A stretch of DNA of 64,000 bases from Orbaceae bacterium lpD02 (GCA_036251875.1 CP133960.1:558001-622000), one strand, 5' to 3'; shown: positions 8,110-17,804, counted from the first letter of the stretch. Translations and numbers: made by a program. Notes: generated by a model not told the origin, from the letters alone.

Positions 8110-9027
8110 ATGAACGATAGTAAACAATTCAATGACCTATATGCCTTTGTGCAGGTGGCTAAATTTGGGAGTTTTACCCAAGCTGCAATGGCATTGAATG
8201 TACAACCATCAGCACTAAGCCACCGAATGAATGATTTAGAAAAGCGTTTAAAAATTAAATTACTTAATCGAACTACTCGATCTGTTTCAACTACCGAAGC
8301 TGGGCAACAACTATTGGAACGGACAGCTCCGATGTTTAATATCATTCAACAGGAAATATATGCGCTTTCTGATTATACTGATAAAATGATAGGAAAGATT
8401 AGAATCAATACCCCAGAGCGCCCTGCATTTGAATTAATTTATCCTAAAATAAACCGTTTTTTAGCTGAAAATCCCGAAATAGAATTAGAGGTTTTTATCA
8501 ATAACCGTTATTGCGATATCGTCGCTGAACGTTTCGATTTTGGTGTACGTTTAGGGCAAGATATCGCCCAAGATATGATTGCGGTTAGAATATCTACAAA
8601 AAATACCATGACGGTAGTTGCATCACCAAGCTATATCAATCAATTAGGTAGTCCTAACGATTTGAAAGACCTTAATGCTCATCGCTGTATTGTTGCATCT
8701 TTTAACCCAGATTACCGTTTAAGCGAATGGGAATTTATGGTAAAAAATCAGTTAAATAAAATCCGAGTGCCTGAAAGTTTAGTATTTAATTCATTAGGCT
8801 TAGTAAAACTTGCCGCAAATGACGGGCTCGGTATCGCTTGGCTGCCAAGAACAACGGTTGAGGCCGAAATAAAAACGGGTAAGCTCATTGAGTTTTTTAC
8901 AAATATAAATATTACCTATCCGCCAATGTACCTTTACTATGCTAAAAACAAACACAAAACGCCAGTAATGATCGCCTTAATTGAATTATTAAGATGGCAA
9001 AATGATCAAACGCCGCATGCAGTGTAG
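8110..9027 (+). CDS. LysR-family transcriptional regulator
   Basis: A 305-residue regulator. An N-terminal winged helix-turn-helix (about residues 8-66; FGSFTQAAMALNVQPSALSH then LLNRTTRSV) is followed by a substrate-binding domain (about 92-295). The sequence resembles the AaeR/DmlR-like branch common beside oxidoreductase clusters. AGGT lies 5 nt upstream of the ATG. It is divergent from the hydrolase-cupin-hydrolase-reductase cluster, which it probably controls in response to a small aromatic or lactone-type effector; that role is inferred from position only. Confidence 0.9.
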   Translation: MNDSKQFNDLYAFVQVAKFGSFTQAAMALNVQPSALSHRMNDLEKRLKIKLLNRTTRSVSTTEAGQQLLERTAPMFNIIQQEIYALSDYTDKMIGKIRINTPERPAFELIYPKINRFLAENPEIELEVFINNRYCDIVAERFDFGVRLGQDIAQDMIAVRISTKNTMTVVASPSYINQLGSPNDLKDLNAHRCIVASFNPDYRLSEWEFMVKNQLNKIRVPESLVFNSLGLVKLAANDGLGIAWLPRTTVEAEIKTGKLIEFFTNINITYPPMYLYYAKNKHKTPVMIALIELLRWQNDQTPHAV

Positions 9028-9141
9028 TTCAGTTGTTCTTATGATGCGCTTAATTTATTGCTACTTTTAATGTTGATAAAGTTGCTACTTGTTTTAACGC
9101 AATATTTAAAGCCCCATTTGCATTAAGTACAGCAATTGGCG

Positions 9142-10428
9142 TTATAACGACGACAATAATAAAATATTAACCGCCGCCATTAACATACATGATACAGTAA
9201 TGATAAATCCTGATTTCATAAATTCTATAAACGAAATTTTTACGCCATATTGCTTGGCTTGTTCAACAACAATAATTCCGGCAAGGCTACCAAATACAAA
9301 CATGTTACTTGAAAAACCAGAACCAAGTACTAAAGCCGCACCTAGCGCATCATTATTGGCGCCATGATGTAAAAAAGGAACCAGTAACATAACTGATGGG
9401 TTATTACCAATAATATTACTTAATATTCCCGTCACCAAAAATAAAATAATAGGATTATTAAGATCAATTCCAATATGCTTTAGATCATTAAGCAATGATT
9501 GAGGTAAACCCGTTGATGAAAACGCCGCATTGACGATAAACAATCCCATAATTAATAATAATAAGTTACCATCAACATGTTTAAGCATATCATTTGTCGA
9601 GATTGTGCGATTAAGTAATAAAAATCCAGCAGCACCAAATGCGATAAGTTCTCTTGGAATACTGGTAGCAATAAAAGCAATAATAACGAGCAGCGTAATA
9701 ATGCCAGCTTTTACCGTTTCGGTTATATCAAGTGAACTTTGCGACTTATTTATCGCTGTAGAGGTTATAGGCGCCGCAGTCTTAGCTAAATACCACTTAT
9801 TACGATATAACCATGTTAAAATCCCCCAAATGATTGGTAAGGATAATAACGCGGGTAAAGCCGCAACATGCAATAAGCCAGTAAAAGAAATATCGAGCCC
9901 TTGCGCTACAATCATATTTTGTGGACTACCGATTAGCGAACCAGAAGCCGCCGTATTACTGGCAAAGCAAAAGCCTAATAAAAATGGCACAGGATTTAAC
10001 CCGCGTGACATTGTCACGGATACTAATAAGGGCGTCATCGCAACAACGACGACATCGTTAGTTAATAGAGCAGATAATAGCCCTCCAGCACAGACCATCA
10101 CCGCAAGCAACAAACTAGGCGAAACTCGTAACGTTGCGATGCGAGCCGCAGTCCAACTATAAAAACCTGAAACAATAAAAGAAGCAGAGACCACCATTAA
10201 GCCAAATAATAGACTAATTGTACGATAATCAATGGCATTCCAAGCATTCGGCGGTGAAATCACACCCAAAGCAATCATGGCAAAGGCGCCAATCACTGCC
10301 GCTCCAGTACGATCAACTTTAAAGCCAGGTAAAAAACCAATGCACATTGCTAAATAGACTAATAAAAAAATCGTAATTGTAAGGACCATTATCTTATCCA
10401 TATATTTATTAAAAACGAACGGGGTCAT
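9142..10428 (-). CDS. SLC13/CitM-type anion permease
   Basis: A 428-residue inner-membrane protein with about 11 hydrophobic segments. Two internally related halves each carry an asparagine/glycine-rich hairpin: LLTNDVVVVAMTP with SNTAASGSLIGSPQN in the first, and IIGNNPSVMLLVPF with SGFSSNMFVFGS in the second. This is the pattern of ArsB/NhaD and CitMHS transporters; the substrate (dicarboxylate, citrate or other anion) cannot be read. The ATG at 10428 has no ribosome site but overlaps the stop of an upstream remnant frame (ATGA), pointing to original translational coupling; an internal ATG at 10401 is an alternative now that the upstream gene is broken. Confidence 0.82.
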   Translation of the reverse strand: MTPFVFNKYMDKIMVLTITIFLLVYLAMCIGFLPGFKVDRTGAAVIGAFAMIALGVISPPNAWNAIDYRTISLLFGLMVVSASFIVSGFYSWTAARIATLRVSPSLLLAVMVCAGGLLSALLTNDVVVVAMTPLLVSVTMSRGLNPVPFLLGFCFASNTAASGSLIGSPQNMIVAQGLDISFTGLLHVAALPALLSLPIIWGILTWLYRNKWYLAKTAAPITSTAINKSQSSLDITETVKAGIITLLVIIAFIATSIPRELIAFGAAGFLLLNRTISTNDMLKHVDGNLLLLIMGLFIVNAAFSSTGLPQSLLNDLKHIGIDLNNPIILFLVTGILSNIIGNNPSVMLLVPFLHHGANNDALGAALVLGSGFSSNMFVFGSLAGIIVVEQAKQYGVKISFIEFMKSGFIITVSCMLMAAVNILLLSSL

Positions 10429-10559
10429 TCAAATTTACTGGGGACAATTTCATCTTTGAAAAATAAGGCTTCACAATGGAAATCATGCTCTTTAGTTTCA
10501 ATGCCGTATCTTTCAAATACTGCCTTATCATCAATATCAATACAAAAATCAGCTAACTC
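10425..10559 (-). pseudogene. 3' remnant of the gene once coupled to the permease
   Basis: A leftward open frame of 44 codons without a start codon, bounded upstream by a TAA, reads like real protein (DIDDKAVFERYGIETKEHDF and EALFFKDEIVPSKFE). Its TGA overlaps the permease ATG in the ATGA arrangement typical of coupled genes. I interpret it as the tail of a deleted enzyme gene that headed the permease operon. I do not recognise the family. Confidence 0.45.
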
Positions 10560-10698
10560 ATATTAAATCAAATTGTAGTAAATTTAAACACACTTAGCCA
10601 ATATTGACTTTTTGCTGCCTTTTCATTTCAACGACTTTACTTTGTATGTTTAGTACATCGTTTTATGCTATATACAAAACCATTAGTAAACTTTTCTG

Positions 10699-10726
10699 AT
10701 TGAATTGTGTAATTTAATGCTATAAT
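10699..10726 (+). promoter_or_regulatory. Extended -10 promoter for the EamA exporter
   Basis: In the roughly 200-bp gap between the remnant gene and the exporter, TGC-TATAAT gives a consensus extended -10 (hexamer at 10721-10726), with only a weak -35 (ATTGAA-like, 16 bp upstream). Transcription would start near 10733, about 35 nt before the ATG. Nothing else is evident in this gap. Confidence 0.55.
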
Positions 10727-10768
10727 CTGCAACTTTTATGCTCAGGCACTATTGCTATAAGTAACACT

Positions 10769-11674
10769 ATGAACTTTATTTATCCATTAATTGCTGTTTT
10801 AATTTGGTCTGTCAACTCAATTGTCAGCAAGCTTGCGGCTAGTTCAATTGATCCCGCGGCTATTTCATTTTATCGTTGGTTTATTGCTTTTCTGGTAATC
10901 AGCCCTTTTGCTATTTCATCGGTCATCCGCCAACGTAAAATAATCAAGCAGTATTTACTTAAATTTTTTGTACTGGGTGCCTTAGGCATGTGTATGTTTC
11001 AAGGCTTAGCTTACTATGCTGCCCAAACAATTTCAGCAGCCTTAATGGGTGTGGCGAATGGTGTCATTCCGCTATTAACATTAATTCTTAGTCTCTTTAT
11101 TTTACGTACAACAATCACATTAGGATTGATTATCGGCGGGATGCTATCCTTTATTGGCTTAGTCTGGTTAGTTACCAATGGTCATCCGTTAGCATTGTTT
11201 TCTAATGGAATAAATAAAGGCGAATTATTAATATTATTGGCCTCATTAGCATACGCATTATATGGTGTACTACTAAAAAAATGGGCAATCCCTGTTACGG
11301 CTTGGGCTTCATTATATATACAAATATTCTTTGGCTTACTGTGTATCCTGCCATTATTCCTAAGCGTGGATAATGTGGCTTTAACTGGGCAGAATATTCC
11401 TCTAGTATTATTTGCAGGGATCCCAGCCTCAATCATTGCCCCGTTTACGTGGATGGCTGGAATTCGTTTGCTTGGCGCTTATAAAGCATCAATATTTTTA
11501 AACTTTGCACCTATTTTTACTTTAATTATTGCCGCAATATTTTTAGATGAATCCATTACGATACATTTTACTATCGGCACTGTGTTGGTTCTTATCGGGG
11601 TATTTATTGCCCAAACATTAAAAAAAACCATCACCAATAAACGTAAAAATACTGCACCAAAAACAGGCTCATAA
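10769..11674 (+). CDS. EamA-family (DMT) transporter
   Basis: A 301-residue inner-membrane protein with ten predicted transmembrane helices arranged as two EamA repeats (about residues 3-135 and 150-285) and a positively charged C-terminus. These are drug/metabolite exporters; the substrate cannot be inferred. The conserved loop FYRWFIAF in the first repeat and WMAGIRLLGAYKAS in the second fit the family. The gene stands alone with its own promoter and a downstream hairpin. Confidence 0.88.
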   Translation: MNFIYPLIAVLIWSVNSIVSKLAASSIDPAAISFYRWFIAFLVISPFAISSVIRQRKIIKQYLLKFFVLGALGMCMFQGLAYYAAQTISAALMGVANGVIPLLTLILSLFILRTTITLGLIIGGMLSFIGLVWLVTNGHPLALFSNGINKGELLILLASLAYALYGVLLKKWAIPVTAWASLYIQIFFGLLCILPLFLSVDNVALTGQNIPLVLFAGIPASIIAPFTWMAGIRLLGAYKASIFLNFAPIFTLIIAAIFLDESITIHFTIGTVLVLIGVFIAQTLKKTITNKRKNTAPKTGS

Positions 11675-11688
11675 CATTATTTTCAACC

Positions 11689-11716
11689 AATATTGCCGAT
11701 TAAAATCGGCAATATT
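11689..11716 (+). terminator. Hairpin after the EamA gene
   Basis: A perfect 12-bp stem AATATTGCCGAT / ATCGGCAATATT with a 4-nt TAAA loop, 15 nt after the stop. The following bases are T-rich only after a short gap, so efficiency as an intrinsic terminator is uncertain. Confidence 0.6.
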
Positions 11717-11838
11717 ATCGCTAATTTTTAGTGTAAACATCCGTTCTAATCATAACGATGAGCTAACTATTAGTGTTAACAGTTAGCATCACATCATGAT
11801 AATATAGATTTTATATAGCTTATAACTTTTGATATAAA

Positions 11839-12762
11839 ATGATATGCTCCCCCATCCGTAAAGCAATTGCTCTTGGTATTTTAGCTGCTTTTTTTTTCGC
11901 ATTTACTTTTTTGATGAATAAGCTCATGGCGGCTTCTGGTGGTAACTGGATTTGGTCATCATCAATGCGATTTTACTGGATGCTGCCTTTCTTTTTAGCC
12001 ATTGTTCTGGCCCGAAAAAATATATTGCCTTTATTTATCCATATCAGAAAAAACGTAGTTAGTTGGATTATATGGAGCACAGTAGGTTTTGGTTTTTTTT
12101 ATGCGCCATTAACCTATTCAGCAAGCTTTAGTCCTTCTTGGTTAGTTGCTAGCACCTGGCAATTTACTATTATTGCGGGCGTAATATTGGCGCCTTTTAT
12201 TTACAAACATCGATCTTACTTCTCTATTGCTAATTTTTCATTCTCTTTAATTATTCTACTCGGTATTATTATCATGCAGTTAAGCCAAATAGATAATATT
12301 GATATAGCAACACTAGTCGTTGGTAGCAGTTGGATCATATTAGCTGCCTTTTGTTATCCGTTAGGTAATCGAAAAACGATTCTAATGATTAAAGGTGAAT
12401 TGGATGTATACCAGCGGATTTTAGGGATGATTATATGCAGCCTACCCTTTTGGCTTATCTTAAATCTCTATGCGGTATTAGTTGAGAAATCGCTTCCTTC
12501 AACAGAACAAATCCAGCAAACATTTATCGTTGGTCTGTTTTCGGGGGTGATTGCGACTTCATTGTTTTTTTATGCAACAGAAATCGTAAGTGGCAATCAT
12601 AAAGCATTAGCCTGTGTAGAATCAACGCAGTCAGCCGAAGTAATTTTTACATTACTCGGCGAGATGGCTGTTTTACATATTATGCTACCAAGCTTTTATG
12701 CACTATTAGGAATGGGGGTTGTGATTATTGGCATGATCTTATACAGCTTATTTTCTAAATAA
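11839..12762 (+). CDS. Multidrug-resistance-efflux-type DMT transporter
   Basis: A 307-residue inner-membrane protein with about nine to ten hydrophobic helices and no large soluble domain. The N-terminal pattern (AFFFAFTFLMNKLMAASGGN followed by SSSMRFYWMLPF) matches the group annotated as multidrug resistance efflux transporter family proteins within the drug/metabolite superfamily. It is only weakly similar to the EamA protein upstream. The substrate is unknown. The ATG has no clear Shine-Dalgarno sequence. It converges on the phosphatase gene. Confidence 0.78.
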   Translation: MICSPIRKAIALGILAAFFFAFTFLMNKLMAASGGNWIWSSSMRFYWMLPFFLAIVLARKNILPLFIHIRKNVVSWIIWSTVGFGFFYAPLTYSASFSPSWLVASTWQFTIIAGVILAPFIYKHRSYFSIANFSFSLIILLGIIIMQLSQIDNIDIATLVVGSSWIILAAFCYPLGNRKTILMIKGELDVYQRILGMIICSLPFWLILNLYAVLVEKSLPSTEQIQQTFIVGLFSGVIATSLFFYATEIVSGNHKALACVESTQSAEVIFTLLGEMAVLHIMLPSFYALLGMGVVIIGMILYSLFSK

Positions 12763-12799
12763 TAATCAAAAACTATCTGTAGTTGGCTAAAATTATATG

Positions 12800-12838
12800 A
12801 TTTGCCCATAATCAATAAACGATAAATTATGAGCAAAT
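12800..12838. terminator. Imperfect hairpin between convergent genes
   Basis: ATTTGCCCATAAT pairs with ATTATGAGCAAAT (one mismatch) around a 13-nt loop, between the convergent DMT transporter and phosphatase genes. A bidirectional terminator is plausible but T runs are short. Confidence 0.4.
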
Positions 12839-12848
12839 AAACACTCAT

Positions 12849-13370
12849 TTATTCATCGGTAATCTTATCTAAGGCCAGCGGTAAAAATTCATCTAATTGT
12901 CGTTCAACCCTATGGTATGCGTCTAACGGTAACTGATACGGATCGGATAAATCTGTATGCTCACCTGTTGCAAATTCCGCTAGAGTAAACACCTTATCTA
13001 CTGCTTGTGGGTATTTAGCGAGGATCTTATCTTTATGTGACTGGGTCATGGTAAGCAAATAGTGTGAACGCACAATATCTTCTTCTGTAAGTTGGGCTGC
13101 CCTGTGTGATGAAATATCAATTCCCCGCTCTTTTAGTACTGTCACGGTGCCTGCTTCAGGGGTGATCTCACCTCTATCAACGCTAACACCTCTTGATTGA
13201 ACATTAATAGCGAGCAGGTTTTTAGCTATATAGTCTTTAGCTAACGCTTCTGCCATAGGGCTTCTTCCGGTATTACCTGTACAGACAAATGTGATTAATG
13301 GTACTGTTGCAAAAGCTGAAACATTAAATAGGATAAAAAGTGGTAGTACAATTTTTTTTAAAATTGACAT
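12849..13370 (-). CDS. Low-molecular-weight protein-tyrosine phosphatase with signal peptide
   Basis: A 173-residue phosphatase of the LMW-PTP/arsenate reductase fold. The P-loop CTGNTGRS gives catalytic C30 and R36, and the general acid is D143 in DLSDPYQ. Unlike usual cytoplasmic members it begins with lysines and a hydrophobic stretch (LPLFILFNVSAFA) ending about residue 22, so it should be exported or membrane-anchored. I chose the ATG at 13370 over the adjacent ATG at 13373 because GGAG lies 5 nt before it. It is followed by an AI-2E-type membrane protein gene read in the same direction from its own upstream region. Substrate unknown. Confidence 0.85.
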   Translation of the reverse strand: MSILKKIVLPLFILFNVSAFATVPLITFVCTGNTGRSPMAEALAKDYIAKNLLAINVQSRGVSVDRGEITPEAGTVTVLKERGIDISSHRAAQLTEEDIVRSHYLLTMTQSHKDKILAKYPQAVDKVFTLAEFATGEHTDLSDPYQLPLDAYHRVERQLDEFLPLALDKITDE

Positions 13371-13442
13371 CATATCTCCAAAATAGGATTAATCTAATAA
13401 GTAGACTTAATTAACTTTTAAAATAATAAGTTATCATTCAAA

Positions 13443-14474
13443 TTAAATTAACTTTAAGTCTTTGAGTGATAATTTAATAAACGCATAAAATATAGGCGCA
13501 AAAACGAGGCCTATAATCCCAAATAATGTCTCGCAAAATAGCATGGCTATAAGTAATTCACAGATCCCTGCTTGAATTTTTGTCCCGACAATTTTCGCAT
13601 TTAAGATATATTCAACTTTATGAATTAAGATCAGATAAATTATAACCGCAATTGAAACAGCAAATGATACCGTAAAGGCAACTAAAAACATTAAAACATT
13701 AACGATCAAATTCCCTACAATAGGAATTAAACCAAGCACAAATGTTGCTAATACTAAACTTTTGCTAAAGGGTAAATGAATACCAAAAATAGGTAATATC
13801 GCAAATAGGAAAATAGCGGTCATAGCCGCATTAAATAAAGCAATCGCACACTGCGAGATTGCCACATATTGAAAAACAACAACAAGCCGATCAATACATG
13901 CACGAAATGCGTTTACCAGTGGTTTTTTTTGCGCTTTTTTGACTAAACTTAATTGTCTTTGATGCTTAAAGCCAAAAATCAGACCAATGATCATGCCAAC
14001 AATGAGTATCACTAAAATGTGAAATGCGTGAGCAATAATGGATTGTAGATAAAAAATATGCTCTTTTAAATAAAAGGTTATATTATCTCTAATTCCCTCA
14101 ATATCATCAGGTAAATAGGATTTAATACTTTCAGGTAAAGCATTCGATACATTATCAATAACGGGCTTAATCGTTGCCATTGTTTCAGCCGGATTTTTTG
14201 CCATATCGACAAACCAAGTAAATAAATACCAAGAGCCACCAATAATTATCAGCATAATAATTGTGAGTAGTATCGTTACAGAAATTAACTTTGAGGTATG
14301 CCCTAATTGACGCATATTATTAGATAAAAAAGCATCTAACTTAAGGGTCAAGGTGTAGGTTAATAAACCGGCGATTAACCCCGGCATCAAGTGGACTTGC
14401 ATCAGGATAATGAAAAAAATAGCAAATCCAACTACACAAAAAATGCCTAATTTTTGATTATTATTAAATAACAT
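13443..14474 (-). CDS. AI-2E family transporter
   Basis: A 343-residue inner-membrane protein with seven to eight helices and a soluble insert (about residues 90-145) between the first helices, the layout of PF01594 (YdiK/PerM/TqsA). Family functions include autoinducer-2 export and sodium/proton exchange; this member's role is not readable. The conserved block VLGLIPIVGNLIVNV corresponds to the family's GLIP(x)xG region. It lies upstream of the exported phosphatase on the same strand with a 69-bp gap. Confidence 0.85.
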   Translation of the reverse strand: MLFNNNQKLGIFCVVGFAIFFIILMQVHLMPGLIAGLLTYTLTLKLDAFLSNNMRQLGHTSKLISVTILLTIIMLIIIGGSWYLFTWFVDMAKNPAETMATIKPVIDNVSNALPESIKSYLPDDIEGIRDNITFYLKEHIFYLQSIIAHAFHILVILIVGMIIGLIFGFKHQRQLSLVKKAQKKPLVNAFRACIDRLVVVFQYVAISQCAIALFNAAMTAIFLFAILPIFGIHLPFSKSLVLATFVLGLIPIVGNLIVNVLMFLVAFTVSFAVSIAVIIYLILIHKVEYILNAKIVGTKIQAGICELLIAMLFCETLFGIIGLVFAPIFYAFIKLSLKDLKLI

Positions 14475-14645
14475 TATGTTGAGATCCTTTTATTATTTTT
14501 CATCCTAATTTCCTTATTACAATATCGTCGATTATTTTAATATTGACTGTTAAAAGTGGCAATAAGCTAACCTAGCTAAACCGCTTAATTTAGATCGTTT
14601 GCTACGTTATCTTAAAAGAAGAGGTTATTCAATAAATAATTATAA

Positions 14646-14691
14646 CAAAAAAAATAGCTCACCTTAATTTGGTTAATATAAGGTGAGCTAT
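14646..14691 (-). terminator. Intrinsic terminator of the trehalose operon
   Basis: On the leftward strand a 13-bp perfect stem (ATAGCTCACCTTA and its complement at 14654-14666 and 14679-14691, 12-nt loop) is followed by a run of eight T. It lies about 110 nt after the porin stop. The rest of the 324-bp gap 14475-14798 shows no gene; it must also hold the promoter of the AI-2E gene. Confidence 0.85.
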
Positions 14692-14798
14692 ATTTTAATG
14701 ACACAAGCCGATTATTGATTATAGTAATAAAAAAATTAAACTCATTTTAGTGCACCTATAATATCTATTAGGTAAGCCTTCTGAATGTTCTTTTAGTT

Positions 14799-15983
14799 TT
14801 AGAAGAAGTATTTAAATCGGATCCTTCCGCCATAGCGATGATCATCACCACCACCTTGTTTTTCATCACGATCAAGCAGTGACCAGTATGCGCCTAAATA
14901 AATATTAAAATTATCCATTGCCATTACATTATCAATAAGGTAAGAGGCATGAACTGTATGTACCTTATATTTACCTACCGTATCGAGCCCATTAAGGTTA
15001 GTTAAACTAGGATTAAATGCCTTAATATCATTAGCGGCAAAAATATAACCTAACGCATATTGATGCCAAATCGCATTAATACCAGCAGTAAAGTCTTTTT
15101 CTTGCTCTGCATCTAAATAAGCGGTGCTTAGGTTAACCAGTAAACCTTGTGAAGCTTGGCTAAAATCGCCGACACTATTCCAACTCATGGTAACCCCATA
15201 ACCGGTTCTTTTCGATTGATCTTGCCAATCGCCATTCGCATCATAATAACCATAAGCATTATTAACAACGTTACTTTCAACGGCTGCAGCGACAGAAACG
15301 TCTTGATCTTTGTACGAGATAACCGGCCGCAAATAAACCACATTTTTGTCATTTTTTAACTTATAACCATGATAAAGATCATCATAAAAAAGGGTTGTGC
15401 CATCTTTTATCATCGTATTAACTTCAAAATTAAAGCCACCTAAGTTTTTAATAAGCTGTAAACTGCCACCGCTACTGCTGCGCCCTCTGGCTTCTTTCAT
15501 CATATAAATATAGCCAAAACCATCATGATACAAATCATTAGACGTATTACCCGAGTATTCAATAAAAGTATCTTGGCCCAATGGAAACATATCATATGCT
15601 TCAAACCGACCTATTTTTAGCTGCCAGTCTTGTTGCTTGCCAAAATAAAAATCCGCATCATCCAAATTCACTTTACCGCTTAGATCGGCAAGAGGCTGCA
15701 CGGAAAACCCCGCATAACTTTGATTTTCTAATACCCTTTTGCCATCTAAGCCAATTAAAATTCGCCCGTTAACATCCCAGCGATTAATGTCATCGGCATC
15801 AAAATCCTTTTTCGCCGTTGTCTTAACTGAAGTAAGTTGTTTTTTCTTACTTGCTGCATCAACATTAAACTCAACATCGCCATAAAGTTTTAACTCACCT
15901 TGCGGCGTTTGCCACTCAATTGATGCGAAAGCGGGTATTGAATATAAACAACATAGACCAAAAATTAAACTTGATGATTTCAT
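14799..15983 (-). CDS. Outer-membrane carbohydrate porin
   Basis: A 394-residue protein with a cleavable signal peptide (cut near AFAS, residue 21) and a beta-barrel pattern of alternating residues ending in an aromatic Phe (RIRFKYFF), the outer-membrane insertion signal. It resembles RafY/OprB-like sugar porins in the early YGDVEFNVDA strand and the GRFEAYDMFPLG block. It is the third gene after treB and treC on the same strand, 86 nt after treC, with a terminator right behind, so it most likely admits trehalose or related oligosaccharides. Specificity is inferred from position. Confidence 0.82.
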   Translation of the reverse strand: MKSSSLIFGLCCLYSIPAFASIEWQTPQGELKLYGDVEFNVDAASKKKQLTSVKTTAKKDFDADDINRWDVNGRILIGLDGKRVLENQSYAGFSVQPLADLSGKVNLDDADFYFGKQQDWQLKIGRFEAYDMFPLGQDTFIEYSGNTSNDLYHDGFGYIYMMKEARGRSSSGGSLQLIKNLGGFNFEVNTMIKDGTTLFYDDLYHGYKLKNDKNVVYLRPVISYKDQDVSVAAAVESNVVNNAYGYYDANGDWQDQSKRTGYGVTMSWNSVGDFSQASQGLLVNLSTAYLDAEQEKDFTAGINAIWHQYALGYIFAANDIKAFNPSLTNLNGLDTVGKYKVHTVHASYLIDNVMAMDNFNIYLGAYWSLLDRDEKQGGGDDHRYGGRIRFKYFF

Positions 15984-16069
15984 TTATGATTACCTACCTT
16001 TTATTATTTGAATGAAGATAATTTATTATTTATGTTTAATTAAATGAACCGATAAAATGTATTAGGTTT

Positions 16070-17749
16070 TTATTTTTCTATTCCATCATGGTAAAGATAG
16101 ATCGCTTGGTATGGTGCTAACTCAAACGACGACGATAATTGACATGGTTCTGAATAATTATTCAGCAATATCTGCCATTTTTTATCGATCAAAGAGGCTG
16201 ACAAAGAACAGGTTAATGGCTCTGCATGCAAATTAGCAATAACGAGCAATAACTTATCATTATATTGCCGTTGGTAGATCCAAATTTTATCAGAATTGGG
16301 ATCTAAATCATGATAATCACCTAAACTAAATATAGAATATTGCTTGCGCAGCGCTATTAACTTTTGATAGCAATAAAATATGGAATTATTATCGGCTAAA
16401 GCCGCGCTAGCATTAACCAATGGATAATTATTGGCAACACTAATCCATGGAATTCCGCTGGTGAAACCGGCATTAGCAGTATTATCCCACTGCATTGGCG
16501 TACGGCCATTATCCCGAGATTTAGATGCTAATATGGCCATTATGTGTAGGATATCTAGGCCTTTTTGCCGCATCTCGTCAAACATATTTAAGCTTTCGAT
16601 ATCACGATATTGGTCAATGTCTGTAAAATTAGGATTGGTCATACCGATCTCTTCGCCTTGATAAATATAAGGTGTACCCTGCAATCCATATAAAACCATC
16701 GCGAGCATTTTAGCGGATTGATTATGAAATTTGACGGTATCACCAAAGCGGGAAACAATACGAGGCTGGTCATGATTACACCAGAATAAAGCATTCCACG
16801 CTTTATTATGCATCCCTTGTTGCCAGTGTGCCATAATTTGCTTTAACTGAATGAAATCCGGTTTGGCTAATGACCATTTTTCGCCATCAGGGTAATCGAC
16901 TTTTAAATGATGAAAATTAAAGGTCATAGTGAGCTCTTTACCATCAAGAGTAGCGTATTGCTGGCAATGTTCTAATGAAGTAGATGACATCTCGCCAACG
17001 GTTACCAAATTATTCGGCATAAATACATCGCGACTCATCTCTTGTAAAAACTCATGGACCCTTGGCCCATCAGTGTAAAAACGTCGCCCATCTCCTTGAT
17101 TATCATTGGCAAAATCTTGCTGCTTTGACACTAAATTAATCACATCTAACCTTAAAGCATCAACACCTTTGTCGGCCCAAAATTGACAAACTTGCTTCAG
17201 TTCCTTCCTTACAACTGGGTTTTCCCAATTAAGATCGGCTTGCTGTGCTGCAAATAAATGTAAATAGTATTGGTTAGATGCCTCATCCCATTGCCATGCT
17301 TTACCGCCAAATTTGGATCGCCAATTGTTCGGCTCCTCCCCTTCATGATTAGCATCTTTCCAAATATAAAATGCACGATATGGGCTGGTCTTATCTAAAG
17401 CCGATGTAAACCAAGGATGTGCTGTTGAGGTATGATTAAGCACCATATCCATCATTATTTTGATATCAAGTTGATGTGCTTTATTAACCAGCTCTTCAAA
17501 ATCAGCCATTGAGCCATATTCAGGATTAATCGCACAATAATCAGAAACATCATAACCATTATCGATTTGTGGCGAAGGGTAAATCGGTGTTAACCAAATA
17601 GCACCAACACCGAGCTTTTTCAGGTAGTCTAAACGCTGTATTATACCGCGTAGATCGCCTGTTGCCCGTCCATTGGTTGCTTGAAAGCTTTTCGGGTAAA
17701 TTTGATAAATTGTTGCGGTTTTCCACCAAGGAAGCATATCTTGTGACAT
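16070..17749 (-). CDS. treC: Trehalose-6-phosphate hydrolase
   Basis: A 559-residue cytoplasmic GH13 enzyme that splits trehalose-6-phosphate, made by the PTS, into glucose and glucose-6-phosphate. The (beta/alpha)8 domain shows nucleophile D202 (ALRLDVINL), acid/base E253 (TVGEMSS) and the third acid D327 (CNHDQPR); a C-terminal beta domain follows from about residue 480. The N-terminus (WWKTATIYQIYPKSFQ) and SNTAR-like SRDNGRTPMQW block match E. coli TreC closely along the whole length. It starts 55 nt after treB and shares its operon. Confidence 0.95.
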   Translation of the reverse strand: MSQDMLPWWKTATIYQIYPKSFQATNGRATGDLRGIIQRLDYLKKLGVGAIWLTPIYPSPQIDNGYDVSDYCAINPEYGSMADFEELVNKAHQLDIKIMMDMVLNHTSTAHPWFTSALDKTSPYRAFYIWKDANHEGEEPNNWRSKFGGKAWQWDEASNQYYLHLFAAQQADLNWENPVVRKELKQVCQFWADKGVDALRLDVINLVSKQQDFANDNQGDGRRFYTDGPRVHEFLQEMSRDVFMPNNLVTVGEMSSTSLEHCQQYATLDGKELTMTFNFHHLKVDYPDGEKWSLAKPDFIQLKQIMAHWQQGMHNKAWNALFWCNHDQPRIVSRFGDTVKFHNQSAKMLAMVLYGLQGTPYIYQGEEIGMTNPNFTDIDQYRDIESLNMFDEMRQKGLDILHIMAILASKSRDNGRTPMQWDNTANAGFTSGIPWISVANNYPLVNASAALADNNSIFYCYQKLIALRKQYSIFSLGDYHDLDPNSDKIWIYQRQYNDKLLLVIANLHAEPLTCSLSASLIDKKWQILLNNYSEPCQLSSSFELAPYQAIYLYHDGIEK

Positions 17750-17804
17750 ATATATTCTCTCAAGTATAAATAGGTATTAATAAAATGGTTAAATTGCGCG
17801 GCAA

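Noticed and set aside
9028-9141. Leftward open frame of about 38 codons after the permease stop, with a plausible protein-like end
   Set aside because: It has no start codon or ribosome site and partly overlaps the permease end in another frame; I could not tell a gene remnant from chance.
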